This document shows positions 1 through 7,633 of a stretch of 27,267 nucleotides of DNA, in pieces. A program made the position numbers and the translations under genes. The DNA is from JBCBTJ01 sp964597685. Its GTDB lineage: Bacteria > Pseudomonadota > Alphaproteobacteria > Caulobacterales > Hyphomonadaceae. Numbering within the stretch: position 1 is the stretch's first letter; every line of letters begins with the position of its first letter. The stretch spans positions 1 through 27,267 of the forward strand of contig CAZQZC010000019.1 in the NCBI GenBank assembly GCA_964597685.1, written 5' to 3'. The notes beneath the pieces were generated by a model that was not told the DNA's origin, ran no database searches, and was given only the letters and a program-made list of their open reading frames with translations.

Positions 1-2
1 GC

Positions 3-401
3 CGGGCGCGGGTGAAGGACCCAATGAAGCAAAAGCACCTCAAAAAGGCGCTTGAGAGCTTGGCGGAGGAGGGGGTGACCCAGCTCTTCCGCCCCGCCAT
101 CGGCTCCGACCTCATCGTCGGCGCTGTCGGCGCGTTGCAGATCGACGTGATGGCAGAGCGCGTCGCGGCGGAGTATGGCCTTGAGGTCGACTTCGAAACC
201 GCGCCCTACAACATCGCCCGCTGGCTCGACTGCGACGATCACAAGATGCTCGAGACGTTTCTCGACAAGAACAAGGCGGCCACTGGCGTCGACCTCGACG
301 GCGCGCCGGTCTATCTGGGCAAGAACGCCTGGGACGCCGGCTACGCCGCTGAAAGAAATCCGGATATCCGGTTTACGCTCACCAAGGAACGAGCCGCTTA
401 G
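3..401 (+). CDS. prfC: Peptide chain release factor 3, C-terminal part (gene truncated by window start)
   Basis: RF3 is the cytoplasmic GTPase that removes RF1/RF2 from the ribosome after termination. Only the last 132 codons are in the window. The frame is open from base 3 and reads RARVKDPMKQKHLKKALESL, followed by EEGVTQLFRP and VGAVGALQIDVMAERV. These are the conserved C-terminal RF3 segments that follow the translation-factor G domain and domain II. The GTP-binding motifs lie upstream of the window. The in-frame GTG at 12 and ATG at 24 are internal codons, not starts. The gene ends with TAG at 399-401, 14 bases before the next start. Identification rests on strong family resemblance; EF-G is less likely because the C-terminal pattern is RF3-specific. 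Confidence 0.9.
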   Translation, partial: RARVKDPMKQKHLKKALESLAEEGVTQLFRPAIGSDLIVGAVGALQIDVMAERVAAEYGLEVDFETAPYNIARWLDCDDHKMLETFLDKNKAATGVDLDGAPVYLGKNAWDAGYAAERNPDIRFTLTKERAA

Positions 402-415
402 GCAGGGGGGATTTG

Positions 416-1630
416 ATGGAGCAGGCGCGCCAATGGGCCGAAGGGGCCTGGACGTACCTTCTGGGAATTTGGAGCCAGGGGGCCTTCGGGCTGACCTATG
501 GCGAGATTACGATCGCCGTCGGCATCATCCTGCTTTCCATCCTGATCCGCGGCCTGTTCGCGCGCACCGTGGTGCGTGCGATCACCCGCGCGGCCGCCGG
601 CACGAAGACGAATTTCGACGATGCGCTGGTCGCCGCCATTGCGACGCCGCTGAAGATCGTGCCCGTGATCGTCGGGGTCTATGTCGCCATTCGCGTAATC
701 GACATTGACGGCGACGCAGCGGTACTGGCCGACCGGGTCGTCCAATCCGTCATCGCCTTGGCCGTGTTCTGGACCCTGTCGCGGGCGGTGAACGCGTTCG
801 AGTTCTTGTTCACGGGCCTCAAGTCGACCCTCTCGCCGGCCATCGTCGATTGGATGGTGAAGACGCTGCAGGTCGTCCTCATCATTCTGGGCTTCGGGGC
901 TGTCGCCGACATCTGGGGCATTCCCATCGCGCCGATTCTCGCCAGCCTCGGCGTCTTCGGCATCGCCGTCGGCCTCGGCGCGCAGGACCTCTTCAAGAAC
1001 CTGATCTCCGGCATCTTGATCCTGACCGAGAAGCGCTTCGTTCCCGGCGAGTGGATCGCCGTCGACGGCGTGGTCGAGGGAACGGTGGAGAAGATCAATT
1101 TCCGCTCAACCCTCATCCGGCGCTTCGACAAGAGCCCGGTCTTCGTGCCCAACGCCATGCTGTCGGACCATGCCGTTACGAACTTCTCGCGGATGACCCA
1201 CCGGCGGATCAAATGGGTGATTGGGGTGGAGTACCGCACCACAGTCGAGCAATTGCATTATATCCGCGACGAGATCGAAGCCTGGCTCTGGACCGATGAG
1301 CGTTTCGCCAACCCGCCGGAGACGGCGCTCTTCGTGCGCATCGACAATTTCAACGATTCCTCGATCGACTTCCTGATCTATTGCTTCACCCATACGACCA
1401 ATTGGGGCGAGTGGCTGGCCATCAAGGAGGAGCTCGCCGTCGCCATTATCGAGATCGTCGAGCGGGCCGGCACCGGCTTCGCATTCCCGAGCCGCACGCT
1501 CTATATGCAACAGCAGGACGCGCCTGAGATCGTCTCTCCGCCGGAGATCAGCGACCGGGTCCGCCGCCTTCTGGAGGAGAAGAGCACCGCCCGCGCCCGC
1601 GGCGGCGAAGACGATGGCGGCGAGGGCTGA
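416..1630 (+). CDS. MscS-family mechanosensitive ion channel
   Basis: Inner-membrane channel of the MscS family, which opens under membrane tension and releases solutes during osmotic downshift. The protein is 404 residues. Hydrophobic helices lie at about residues 20-45, 75-95 and 105-130. The pore-lining helix and beta domain follow at about 160-230, with SLGVFGIAVGLGAQDLFKNL then GILILTEKRFVPGEWI, the MscS signature. The mixed alpha/beta cytoplasmic domain runs to about 365 and the tail is charged and Arg/Glu-rich. A G-rich ribosome-binding stretch at 401-410 precedes the ATG at 416; a TTG lies one codon upstream at 413. It sits 14 bases after prfC, so the two may be co-transcribed. Which MscS subfamily it belongs to is not resolved. 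Confidence 0.93.
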   Translation: MEQARQWAEGAWTYLLGIWSQGAFGLTYGEITIAVGIILLSILIRGLFARTVVRAITRAAAGTKTNFDDALVAAIATPLKIVPVIVGVYVAIRVIDIDGDAAVLADRVVQSVIALAVFWTLSRAVNAFEFLFTGLKSTLSPAIVDWMVKTLQVVLIILGFGAVADIWGIPIAPILASLGVFGIAVGLGAQDLFKNLISGILILTEKRFVPGEWIAVDGVVEGTVEKINFRSTLIRRFDKSPVFVPNAMLSDHAVTNFSRMTHRRIKWVIGVEYRTTVEQLHYIRDEIEAWLWTDERFANPPETALFVRIDNFNDSSIDFLIYCFTHTTNWGEWLAIKEELAVAIIEIVERAGTGFAFPSRTLYMQQQDAPEIVSPPEISDRVRRLLEEKSTARARGGEDDGGEG

Positions 1631-1690
1631 AGCCTTTCCAGGCGAAGTGGATCCCGGTTCGCCGTCCGGAAATGCGCCAAAGCAAAGACC
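1631..1690. repeat. Remnant of a dispersed alphaproteobacterial intergenic repeat
   Basis: This stretch, directly after the MscS gene stop, contains GCGAAGTGGATCCCGGTTCG and then a GTCCGGAAATGCGCCAAAGC core. From memory this resembles the short palindromic repeats scattered between genes in many alphaproteobacteria. It folds as a nested hairpin: TTTCC at 1635-1639 pairs with GGAAA at 1668-1672, and GGCGAA at 1641-1646 pairs with TTCGCC at 1658-1663. That it is repeated elsewhere in this genome is an inference; only one copy is visible here. Confidence 0.5.
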
Positions 1691-1732
1691 TATGGCGGCG
1701 CGGAGAGCCCAATTGCGAGCGCGCCGCCATAG
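1690..1732. repeat. Perfect 13-bp inverted repeat (hairpin) after the MscS gene
   Basis: CTATGGCGGCGCG at 1690-1702 and its exact reverse complement at 1720-1732 enclose a 17-base loop. It abuts the repeat remnant at 1631-1690. No T-run follows on the + strand. On the - strand the stem is followed by a moderately T-rich stretch, so it might end transcription of the leftward PAN gene. It may equally be the other half of the repeat element. The rest of the 311-base gap (1733-1923) shows no convincing gene. Confidence 0.55.
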
Positions 1733-1923
1733 GGGTGAGGCCGTCTATCCCCGCATGACCGGCGCCCTAAATCGCGTTTCACCGACACTGTTCAGGTCAG
1801 GCGATGTCGGCGCCCGATATCATTGAGCTTGGAGTCCCGGTCGGACGTTTTGGGGTGTTGGTCGTGTTGGATAGCGCGGCATGTATCCGACATCTCGCGA
1901 CATAAATCTAACTTGGCGGCCAG

Positions 1924-1943
1924 GAGCGACGGACGCGTCGCTC
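1924..1943 (-). terminator. Terminator-like hairpin at the end of the PAN-domain gene
   Basis: GAGCGACG at 1924-1931 and CGTCGCTC at 1936-1943 form a perfect 8-bp stem with a 4-base loop. The stem overlaps the TGA stop of the leftward gene (complement of 1942-1944). No U-run directly follows on the - strand, so it is only terminator-like. Its placement exactly at the gene end supports a role in transcript ending or 3' stability. Confidence 0.45.
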
Positions 1944-2307
1944 ACCCGCCCTGCAATTCGCCGCGTTCGTAGGGGGCGGTGTCCAGCTTCGCTGCGCCGT
2001 CGCGGGCCTGGAAAACGGGCGATACGCCAGACGTCGCAAGCGGGTCGTAGGTTTTGCCGCCCATGACGCTTTTAAGCTCGCACGTGCCGTCCGCATCCCC
2101 GCTCGTAGAGCGCAGATAGGTCCACGCCGTGCAGAATTTCTCAGCGCCGCAGCGCGTTGCGCAAGCCGTCGGCGAGGGTGCGGCTTCGCGGATGAAGGTG
2201 CCGCCGAAGCGGCGCGTGTCCGGCTCGTATGAAGGCGTCTGCGCGTCTTGAGCGACGGCGGGCAGTCCACAGGCGAAAAATGCGGCGAGGGCGAAAGAGA
2301 GACGCAT
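1942..2307 (-). CDS. Small secreted PAN/Apple-domain protein
   Basis: A 121-residue protein with a clear export signal: a short basic start (MRL), a hydrophobic core and an AVAQ|DA cleavage site near residue 20. The mature part resembles the bacterial PAN/Apple fold: FGGTFIREAAPSPTACATRC, then CGAEKFCTAW, then a further Cys in GTCELKSVMG. This gives four cysteines able to form two disulfides in the periplasm. PAN modules usually bind protein or carbohydrate; the ligand here is unknown. It lies 60 bases downstream of the ABC-F gene on the same strand and may be read from that transcript. There is a Cys inside the signal hydrophobic region, but the surrounding residues do not make a good lipobox. 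Confidence 0.75.
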   Translation of the reverse strand: MRLSFALAAFFACGLPAVAQDAQTPSYEPDTRRFGGTFIREAAPSPTACATRCGAEKFCTAWTYLRSTSGDADGTCELKSVMGGKTYDPLATSGVSPVFQARDGAAKLDTAPYERGELQGG

Positions 2308-2367
2308 GAGGGCGATCCTTGACGTTTGTGGAAGGTTCGCGCGATCGCCTTAAGGAAGGGTTAGACC

Positions 2368-4185
2368 TCAATTCGTCGCCAGGGCTTCGCGGCGTTCTTC
2401 AATCTCCAGCCATTCTTCTTCGGCGTTTGCAAGCCGTGTGCGGGCGTCGGCGAGGTCTTGGCTGAGCGTGTTGAACTTGTCCGGGTCGCGGCCGAACAAG
2501 TCCGGATCGGCGAGCGCACGCTCCAGGTCGGCGATGCGCTGGGCGAGGTCCGGGATCTCGTGGTCGAGCTCCTTGGCGCGATGCTCGTCCTTGAAGGACA
2601 GCTTCGCCGCGGGCTTTTTCGCAGCCGGCTTCGTCGCCTTGGGCTTCGCCTTGGCGGGCGCTGCTTTGGGTTCGAAATACCTCGCCAATTGGGTGCGGGA
2701 ATCGGTCCAGCCGCCGGAGGTTTCCAGCCAGCGCCCGTCGCCGACCGCCGTCAGACACGAGGCGACGGTATTGTCGAGGAACGCGCGGTCGTGGCTGACC
2801 AGGATCAGAGTGCCCTGGTATTCGACCAGCATGTCCTCCAGAAGGTCGAGCGTCTGCATGTCGAGATCGTTGGTCGGCTCGTCCAGCACCAGCAGGTTCG
2901 ACGGCCGGGCGAGCGCCAAGGCCAGGGTGAGGCGGTTGCGCTCTCCGCCCGACATGGCGCCGACGGGCTGGCGCAGGGTTTCGGGCGGGAACAGGAAGTC
3001 CTTTGCGTAAGCCGCCACATGGCGCGCCTTGCCCTGGACCATGATCTGGTCGCCGCCCTGCGGCGCCAGCGTTTCCCAAAGCGTGTCCTTGGGTTTCAGA
3101 GCGTCGCGCATTTGGTCCAGGAATGCGATCTCGGCGTTTTGCGCGACCTTCACCGATCCGGAATCAGGCTCGAGTTCGCCAAGCAACAGCTTGATAAGGG
3201 TCGTCTTGCCGGCGCCGTTCGGGCCAACGATTCCCACGCGATCGCCCCTTAGGATGCGCAGCGACAGATCTTCGACGATCTTCAATCCGCCGTCCGGGCT
3301 TTGATAGGTCTTCGTCAGCCCGCGCGCCTCGATCACCTTGCGGCTGGAGCCCTGGCCCTCGTCTGAGCCAAGCGCGGCGGTTGCGCGCGATTGGCCGAGC
3401 TCCGAGCGTCGGCGGGCGTGTTCGGCGCGCATGGCGTGGACCTTCGACAGGCGGCCTTGATTGCGTTTGCGCCGGGCTGTGACGCCGCGAGCCATCCAGC
3501 GCGCTTCGTTTTTCAGCTGCGTCTGCAGGCGCTCCAGCCGCTTTTCCTCCTCGGCCTCTACGCCTGCGGCCCAATCCTCGAAATGACCGAACCCTTTCGG
3601 GCTTTTCAACGCCTTTCGATTGCGCAGCCAGATCGTGTTTGTCGACACGGTCTCCAGAAACCGGCGATCGTGAGAGACGAGCAGCAGCGCGCCGTTGAAC
3701 GCCTTCAGCCGCGTCTCCAACGTCTCGATCATCTCCAGATCCAGGTGGTTGGTCGGCTCGTCCAGCAACAGGATGTCGGGGTCGTGGGCGAAGGCGCGGG
3801 CGATGGCCGCGCGGCGCGCTTGCCCGCCGGAGAGGGTTCGAGGGTCCGCGTCAAGGCGCAGGCCCAGCTCGGTCAATTCGGCCTCGGCGCGGAAGCGATC
3901 GTCCAGCCCGTCGGCTGCATACTCGGCGACGGTCGCGAAGCCCGACAGGTCCGGCTCTTGGCGGGCGAAAACGATCTCGGTTCCTGGTTGGATCCAGACG
4001 TCGCCCTCGTCCGGTTCGATTCGTCCGGCGGCGATCTTCATCAGCGTCGACTTGCCCGCGCCGTTGCGCCCGACCAGGGCGGCGCGCTCGCCCTTGGACA
4101 AAGCGAGGTCGACGCCTTCGAACAACGGCTTGCCGCCAAAGGACAGGCGGACATCGGATAGGGTGAAGAGCGGTGGCTGGGCCAT
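2368..4185 (-). CDS. uup: ABC-F family ATPase, Uup-like
   Basis: A 605-residue soluble protein with two ABC ATPase domains and no membrane segments. Domain 1 has Walker A GRNGAGKST (39-47), signature LSGGQ (118-122) and Walker B LLLDEPTNHLD (about 139-149). A charged linker with many Arg and Lys follows at about 195-265. Domain 2 has Walker A GPNGAGKTT near 320, signature MSGGE and Walker B LLVLDEPTNDLD. The C-terminus carries an Ala/Lys-rich hinge and then a long Glu/Arg/Leu-rich coiled coil (about 535-600), the arrangement that defines Uup among ABC-F proteins. Uup-type proteins act at the ribosome and have been linked to transposon excision and branched-DNA metabolism. The ATG at 4185 places the start just before the first conserved strand. 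No strong ribosome-binding site is visible. PBP1A lies 22 bases upstream on the same strand. Confidence 0.92.
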   Translation of the reverse strand: MAQPPLFTLSDVRLSFGGKPLFEGVDLALSKGERAALVGRNGAGKSTLMKIAAGRIEPDEGDVWIQPGTEIVFARQEPDLSGFATVAEYAADGLDDRFRAEAELTELGLRLDADPRTLSGGQARRAAIARAFAHDPDILLLDEPTNHLDLEMIETLETRLKAFNGALLLVSHDRRFLETVSTNTIWLRNRKALKSPKGFGHFEDWAAGVEAEEEKRLERLQTQLKNEARWMARGVTARRKRNQGRLSKVHAMRAEHARRRSELGQSRATAALGSDEGQGSSRKVIEARGLTKTYQSPDGGLKIVEDLSLRILRGDRVGIVGPNGAGKTTLIKLLLGELEPDSGSVKVAQNAEIAFLDQMRDALKPKDTLWETLAPQGGDQIMVQGKARHVAAYAKDFLFPPETLRQPVGAMSGGERNRLTLALALARPSNLLVLDEPTNDLDMQTLDLLEDMLVEYQGTLILVSHDRAFLDNTVASCLTAVGDGRWLETSGGWTDSRTQLARYFEPKAAPAKAKPKATKPAAKKPAAKLSFKDEHRAKELDHEIPDLAQRIADLERALADPDLFGRDPDKFNTLSQDLADARTRLANAEEEWLEIEERREALATN

Positions 4186-4207
4186 GTCAGCGCTTTAGTC
4201 CGCGCGC

Positions 4208-6316
4208 TTAGCGCTGTGAAGCGCTCCCGTCGTCCGCGCTCGCCAGGCGCGAGGGCGCCACGGTGCGGAACGCGCCTGAAAGCTCGCGGTAAAAGTCGAT
4301 CTTGGTGCGGGCGTCGGCGCCGATGGCCTGGCCGGTCTCCGCCCCGGCCAGCGTCGTCGGGTCCTGGCCCTCCAGCCCGATTCCCATGACGGCCGCCCAG
4401 ATCTCCGCCGGCAACCCGCCGCCGCTCACCTCGTTCATGGGGCTGTCGTCGTCGTTGCCGACCCAAACGCCGCCGACCAGATTTGCCGTGAAGCCGACGA
4501 ACCAGGCGTCGCGCCAATCCTGGGACGTGCCGGTCTTGCCCGCCGCCGGCCAGCGCGGGATGGCCGCCGCGCCGCCGGTGCCCGAAAGGATGACTTGGGA
4601 CATCATCGCCGTCATTTGCCGCGACAGATCCGCTGAAAAGACGCGCTGTTCTGAGAAGTCTGGCCGGGCGAACAGCTCTTCGCCGCGGCTGTCGTGGATC
4701 GCGCCGATCAGATAGGGATCCACGCGTTCGCCGCCGCGGGCGAACACGCCATAGGCCCGCACTAATTCTAACAGCGTCATCTCCTGGCTGCCGAGCGCGA
4801 TGGAGGGCAGGGGACGCATGTCCGAGGTCACCCCAAACCGGCGCGCGAGGGAGATAATGGCCTCCTCGCCGAGCTCCTGTCCGAGGGTCGCAGAGACCGT
4901 GTTCAAGGACTTCGCCAGCGCCTCGCTCAACGTGACGGGGCCGAGATAGGCGCCGGACACGTAATTGGTCGGTTTCCAATCGTCGAACTGGACCGGCTCG
5001 TCGAAGCGCAGATCATAGGGGTCGGCGCCGGCCTCCAGAGCGGCTGCGAAGACGAAGGGCTTGAACGCCGATCCCGGCTGGCGGCGGGCCTGGGTGGCGC
5101 GGTTGAACTTGCTCGCTTCGTAATCCACGCCGCCGATCAGCGCGCGAACGGCCCCGTCGGGACGCATCAGGAGAATGGCCGCTTCAGAGACCTTCAGGGG
5201 GTCTGCGGCCTCCTTGATGCGGGCGCGGACGACATTGTTCGCCCGAAGCTGCAGATTCGTATCCAGCGTCAGTGTGACGACCAAGTCTCCCGGCGCGTCC
5301 GGCAGCATCTCGCCGACCCGCTCCTGCGCCATGTCCAGAACGTGGCCGAGATGGGCGGGCTCCGGCGGGGGCTCTTGAATCTCAAGGACTTCCACCTCGG
5401 CCACCGCCTTCTGGACGTCGCTGATATAGCCGGCCTCCACCATCTGGCCGAGGACATAGCGCTGGCGCTCCTGGGCGCCGTCCATGTTTCGGTCGAGGGC
5501 GAAGCGGGAGGGCGCCTGGAGCAGCCCGGCCAAAATCGCGGCCTGGGCGATGGAGAGCTCCGCCGGCGCGACGCCGAAATAGCGCTCCGCAGCGGCGCCC
5601 AATCCATACGCGCCGGCGCCGTAATACGACCGATTGATGTACAGCTCGAGGATTTCATCCTTCGGCAAGCGCCGCTCCAGCCGCCGGGCGAGGGCCACCT
5701 CCTGCGCCTTTCGCCGGATCGTCTGCTCCGGACCGAGGACGAGATTCTTCACCACTTGCTGGGTGATCGTGGAGGCGCCCGACACGGTCCGCCCCGAGCG
5801 CCAGTTTGACCAGGCCGCGCGTGCAATCGCCGTCGTGTCGGCGCCGTCATGCTCGTAGAAGCGCTTGTCCTCGGCGGCGATAAAAGCCTGGTACACATGC
5901 GGCGGCAATTCGGAGACGAACGCCGCCCGGCCATAGCGGGGGCCGCGAATTGCGATCGTCTCCCCCGCCGCATCGACGAATTCGAGCGCGGGCAGGCGGC
6001 CCGAGGCCCATAATTCCTCCGTCGGCGGCAGGGCGGGCATGCCGGCGTAGAGGCTGCGATACTGCAGATAGCCATACCCCGAGGCGCCCAGCGCGGTGAG
6101 CACGAGGGCCAGCGCGCCATAGCGCATCACCCGGCCCTTGAGCGTGGCGGGCGGCGCGAACAGCCGGGCGCGCAGCGACGAAAGCGGCGTGCGCGCCGGC
6201 TTCGCCGCAGATTTCGCCGCGCCCGCCTTCGCCGCCGGTTTCTTCAGCCCTGTTCGTTTCCGCCTGCCAACGCCCGCCATGGGCCGCCTCGCCTGATCTG
6301 TCGTCTTGGTCGCCAA
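4208..6316 (-). CDS. PBP1A-family bifunctional penicillin-binding protein (glycosyltransferase/transpeptidase)
   Basis: A class A penicillin-binding protein of 702 residues that polymerises glycan strands and cross-links peptides on the periplasmic face of the inner membrane. A basic, Ala/Lys-rich cytoplasmic tail (1-62) precedes one membrane anchor (about 66-84). The GT51 domain shows EDKRFYEHDG with catalytic Glu149, then GASTITQQVVKNL and RRKAQEVALARRLE. The transpeptidase domain shows SAFK (active serine, near 415), SLN in the LAKSLNTVSA segment, and KTGTS near 595. There is no large insert between the domains, so it is compact for PBP1A. ATG at 6316 is used; a second ATG at codon 13 is possible. 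It faces away from the ParA-like gene across a 117-base gap. Confidence 0.93.
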   Translation of the reverse strand: MATKTTDQARRPMAGVGRRKRTGLKKPAAKAGAAKSAAKPARTPLSSLRARLFAPPATLKGRVMRYGALALVLTALGASGYGYLQYRSLYAGMPALPPTEELWASGRLPALEFVDAAGETIAIRGPRYGRAAFVSELPPHVYQAFIAAEDKRFYEHDGADTTAIARAAWSNWRSGRTVSGASTITQQVVKNLVLGPEQTIRRKAQEVALARRLERRLPKDEILELYINRSYYGAGAYGLGAAAERYFGVAPAELSIAQAAILAGLLQAPSRFALDRNMDGAQERQRYVLGQMVEAGYISDVQKAVAEVEVLEIQEPPPEPAHLGHVLDMAQERVGEMLPDAPGDLVVTLTLDTNLQLRANNVVRARIKEAADPLKVSEAAILLMRPDGAVRALIGGVDYEASKFNRATQARRQPGSAFKPFVFAAALEAGADPYDLRFDEPVQFDDWKPTNYVSGAYLGPVTLSEALAKSLNTVSATLGQELGEEAIISLARRFGVTSDMRPLPSIALGSQEMTLLELVRAYGVFARGGERVDPYLIGAIHDSRGEELFARPDFSEQRVFSADLSRQMTAMMSQVILSGTGGAAAIPRWPAAGKTGTSQDWRDAWFVGFTANLVGGVWVGNDDDSPMNEVSGGGLPAEIWAAVMGIGLEGQDPTTLAGAETGQAIGADARTKIDFYRELSGAFRTVAPSRLASADDGSASQR

Positions 6317-6378
6317 ACGCTTAACCCCGCCGCGCGGCTTGGACCAGCTTTGTGGCGAGCTTGGGGCGGGGGTGGTTA

Positions 6379-6393
6379 AGGCTTTGAAAGCCT
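6379..6393. promoter_or_regulatory. Near-palindrome in the divergent PBP1A / ParA-like promoter region (candidate operator)
   Basis: AGGCTTT and AAAGCCT flank a single central G, a 15-base dyad in the 117-base gap between two divergent genes. An AT-rich stretch (CTTATAAACC) follows directly and could be part of a -10 region for the ParA-like gene. The position suits a repressor or activator site that controls one or both genes. No regulator family is identified and no clean -35/-10 pair could be assigned. Confidence 0.35.
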
Positions 6394-6433
6394 GCTTATA
6401 AACCAGGACGGGGTTTGAATATGGGGGTTATAG

Positions 6434-7633
6434 ATGTTTGGGTTGTTTGGCGACAGCGCGCCGGAATGGCTGCGCGCCGAATTGTTCGGAGCTGTTGCGG
6501 CCTTCTTCGGCGGCGCATTCTCCCTATTTTTCAGACCTGTGCGGCAATTCTTTGCCGGAATCGGATCGAGATTGACCAGCTTCCTGCAGGCGAATGCGCG
6601 TTTGAGCCGCGTCAATGCCTCAGTCGCGGACGGCAGCGTTTGGATGACGTCGCCTGTCGTTCGTCCAAAGGGCTACGACGCCGCATTCATGACGTCTGTT
6701 CCTATTCTCGCAGTCGCGAACCTGAAAGGGGGTGTTGGAAAGACGACGGTTGCGGCGAATCTCGGCGGCTACTTCGCGGTAGAGCGGCAGGAGCGCGTAT
6801 TGCTGATTGATCTTGATTTCCAGGGGTCGTTGTCTTCGATGTTGTTGACCAATCAATTCAGATTGCCGAACGGCGCATCGAAGTCGATGGCTTCTCTGGT
6901 CTTGGATGGCGACGTCAAATCCGAGCACTTGGCGGCGATGGCGCGCCCTGTTCGACATACGGCGATGGGGGCGGCCTATGCGATACCAGCGTATTATGAT
7001 CTCGCGGAAACTGAGACAAAAACAATGGTGCACTGGCTGAGCAAGAAGTCGTCGGGAGACTGTCGCTACAGCTTGGCCGAATTGCTGCATCATCCGTCCA
7101 TCGCCGACCAATTCGATCGCATCATTCTTGATGCGCCGCCTCGGTTTGGAGCTGCAACGATCCAGGCGCTATGCGCCGCTACGCACGTCCTGGCGCCTAC
7201 GATCCTCGATCGGTTATCGGGTGAGGCGGTGGGCGCGTTCTTGGATCAACTAGAACGTCATCGCGCGACGCTGTGGCCGTATCTAAAGATTATCGGCGTT
7301 AGCCCCCAATTGGTGTCGGCGAACATGGCTGCTGTGAAGGAGCGCGACCCGGATCTCGGACCTGAGGAGATGGCGAATTCACTTCTGGTTCCAGAGCGAT
7401 CGGGTTTGGCGGAAATCCGCAAGGCCATCGAAAGAGTGCAACTCAAGCATGGGTTGGAGCGTCCACCCGCCTCAATTCTGCCATTCGAAACGTTTATCGC
7501 AAAGAGGGCTCCGATTGCGTCTTCAGCTGGTCAATCAGTTGCTTTTCTTGATATCAGTAGTGATTTGAAAGCGATGTTTCGGAACCTTGGCGAAGATGTC
7601 GCGAATCGAATGGATCGAAATGCAGGTTTCTGA
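6434..7633 (+). CDS. ParA/MinD-type ATPase with hydrophobic N-terminal extension
   Basis: A 399-residue protein. Residues 86-399 form a ParA/MinD/Soj-type ATPase with deviant Walker A KGGVGKTT (98-105, including the signature first lysine) and LLIDLDFQGS (124-132), where ParA proteins usually have a DxDPQG motif. Walker B follows as FDRIILDAPPRFG. Such ATPases dimerise on ATP and position DNA or protein cargo on the nucleoid or membrane. The first 85 residues are not typical of ParA: about 14-42 are very hydrophobic and Phe-rich (GAVAAFFGGAFSLFF), suggesting membrane attachment. ATG 6434 has a G-rich site at 6423-6427. The ATG at 6689 (residue 86) would give a plain ParA, but the reading frame is uninterrupted from 6434. 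GC is well below that of its neighbours, which suggests transfer. There is no adjacent ParB gene or obvious parS. Confidence 0.8.
   Translation: MFGLFGDSAPEWLRAELFGAVAAFFGGAFSLFFRPVRQFFAGIGSRLTSFLQANARLSRVNASVADGSVWMTSPVVRPKGYDAAFMTSVPILAVANLKGGVGKTTVAANLGGYFAVERQERVLLIDLDFQGSLSSMLLTNQFRLPNGASKSMASLVLDGDVKSEHLAAMARPVRHTAMGAAYAIPAYYDLAETETKTMVHWLSKKSSGDCRYSLAELLHHPSIADQFDRIILDAPPRFGAATIQALCAATHVLAPTILDRLSGEAVGAFLDQLERHRATLWPYLKIIGVSPQLVSANMAAVKERDPDLGPEEMANSLLVPERSGLAEIRKAIERVQLKHGLERPPASILPFETFIAKRAPIASSAGQSVAFLDISSDLKAMFRNLGEDVANRMDRNAGF

Noticed and set aside
4188..4216. CAGCGCT/AGCGCTG inverted repeat between the PBP1A and Uup genes as terminator
   Set aside because: Only 7 bp with a 15-base loop and no T-run; AGCGCT is itself palindromic, so this arises easily by chance.
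4041..4979. 312-codon - strand frame overlapping the PBP1A and Uup genes
   Set aside because: It is another frame of the same strand as two genes with complete motifs; composition is Arg/Gly/Pro-rich and has no domain.
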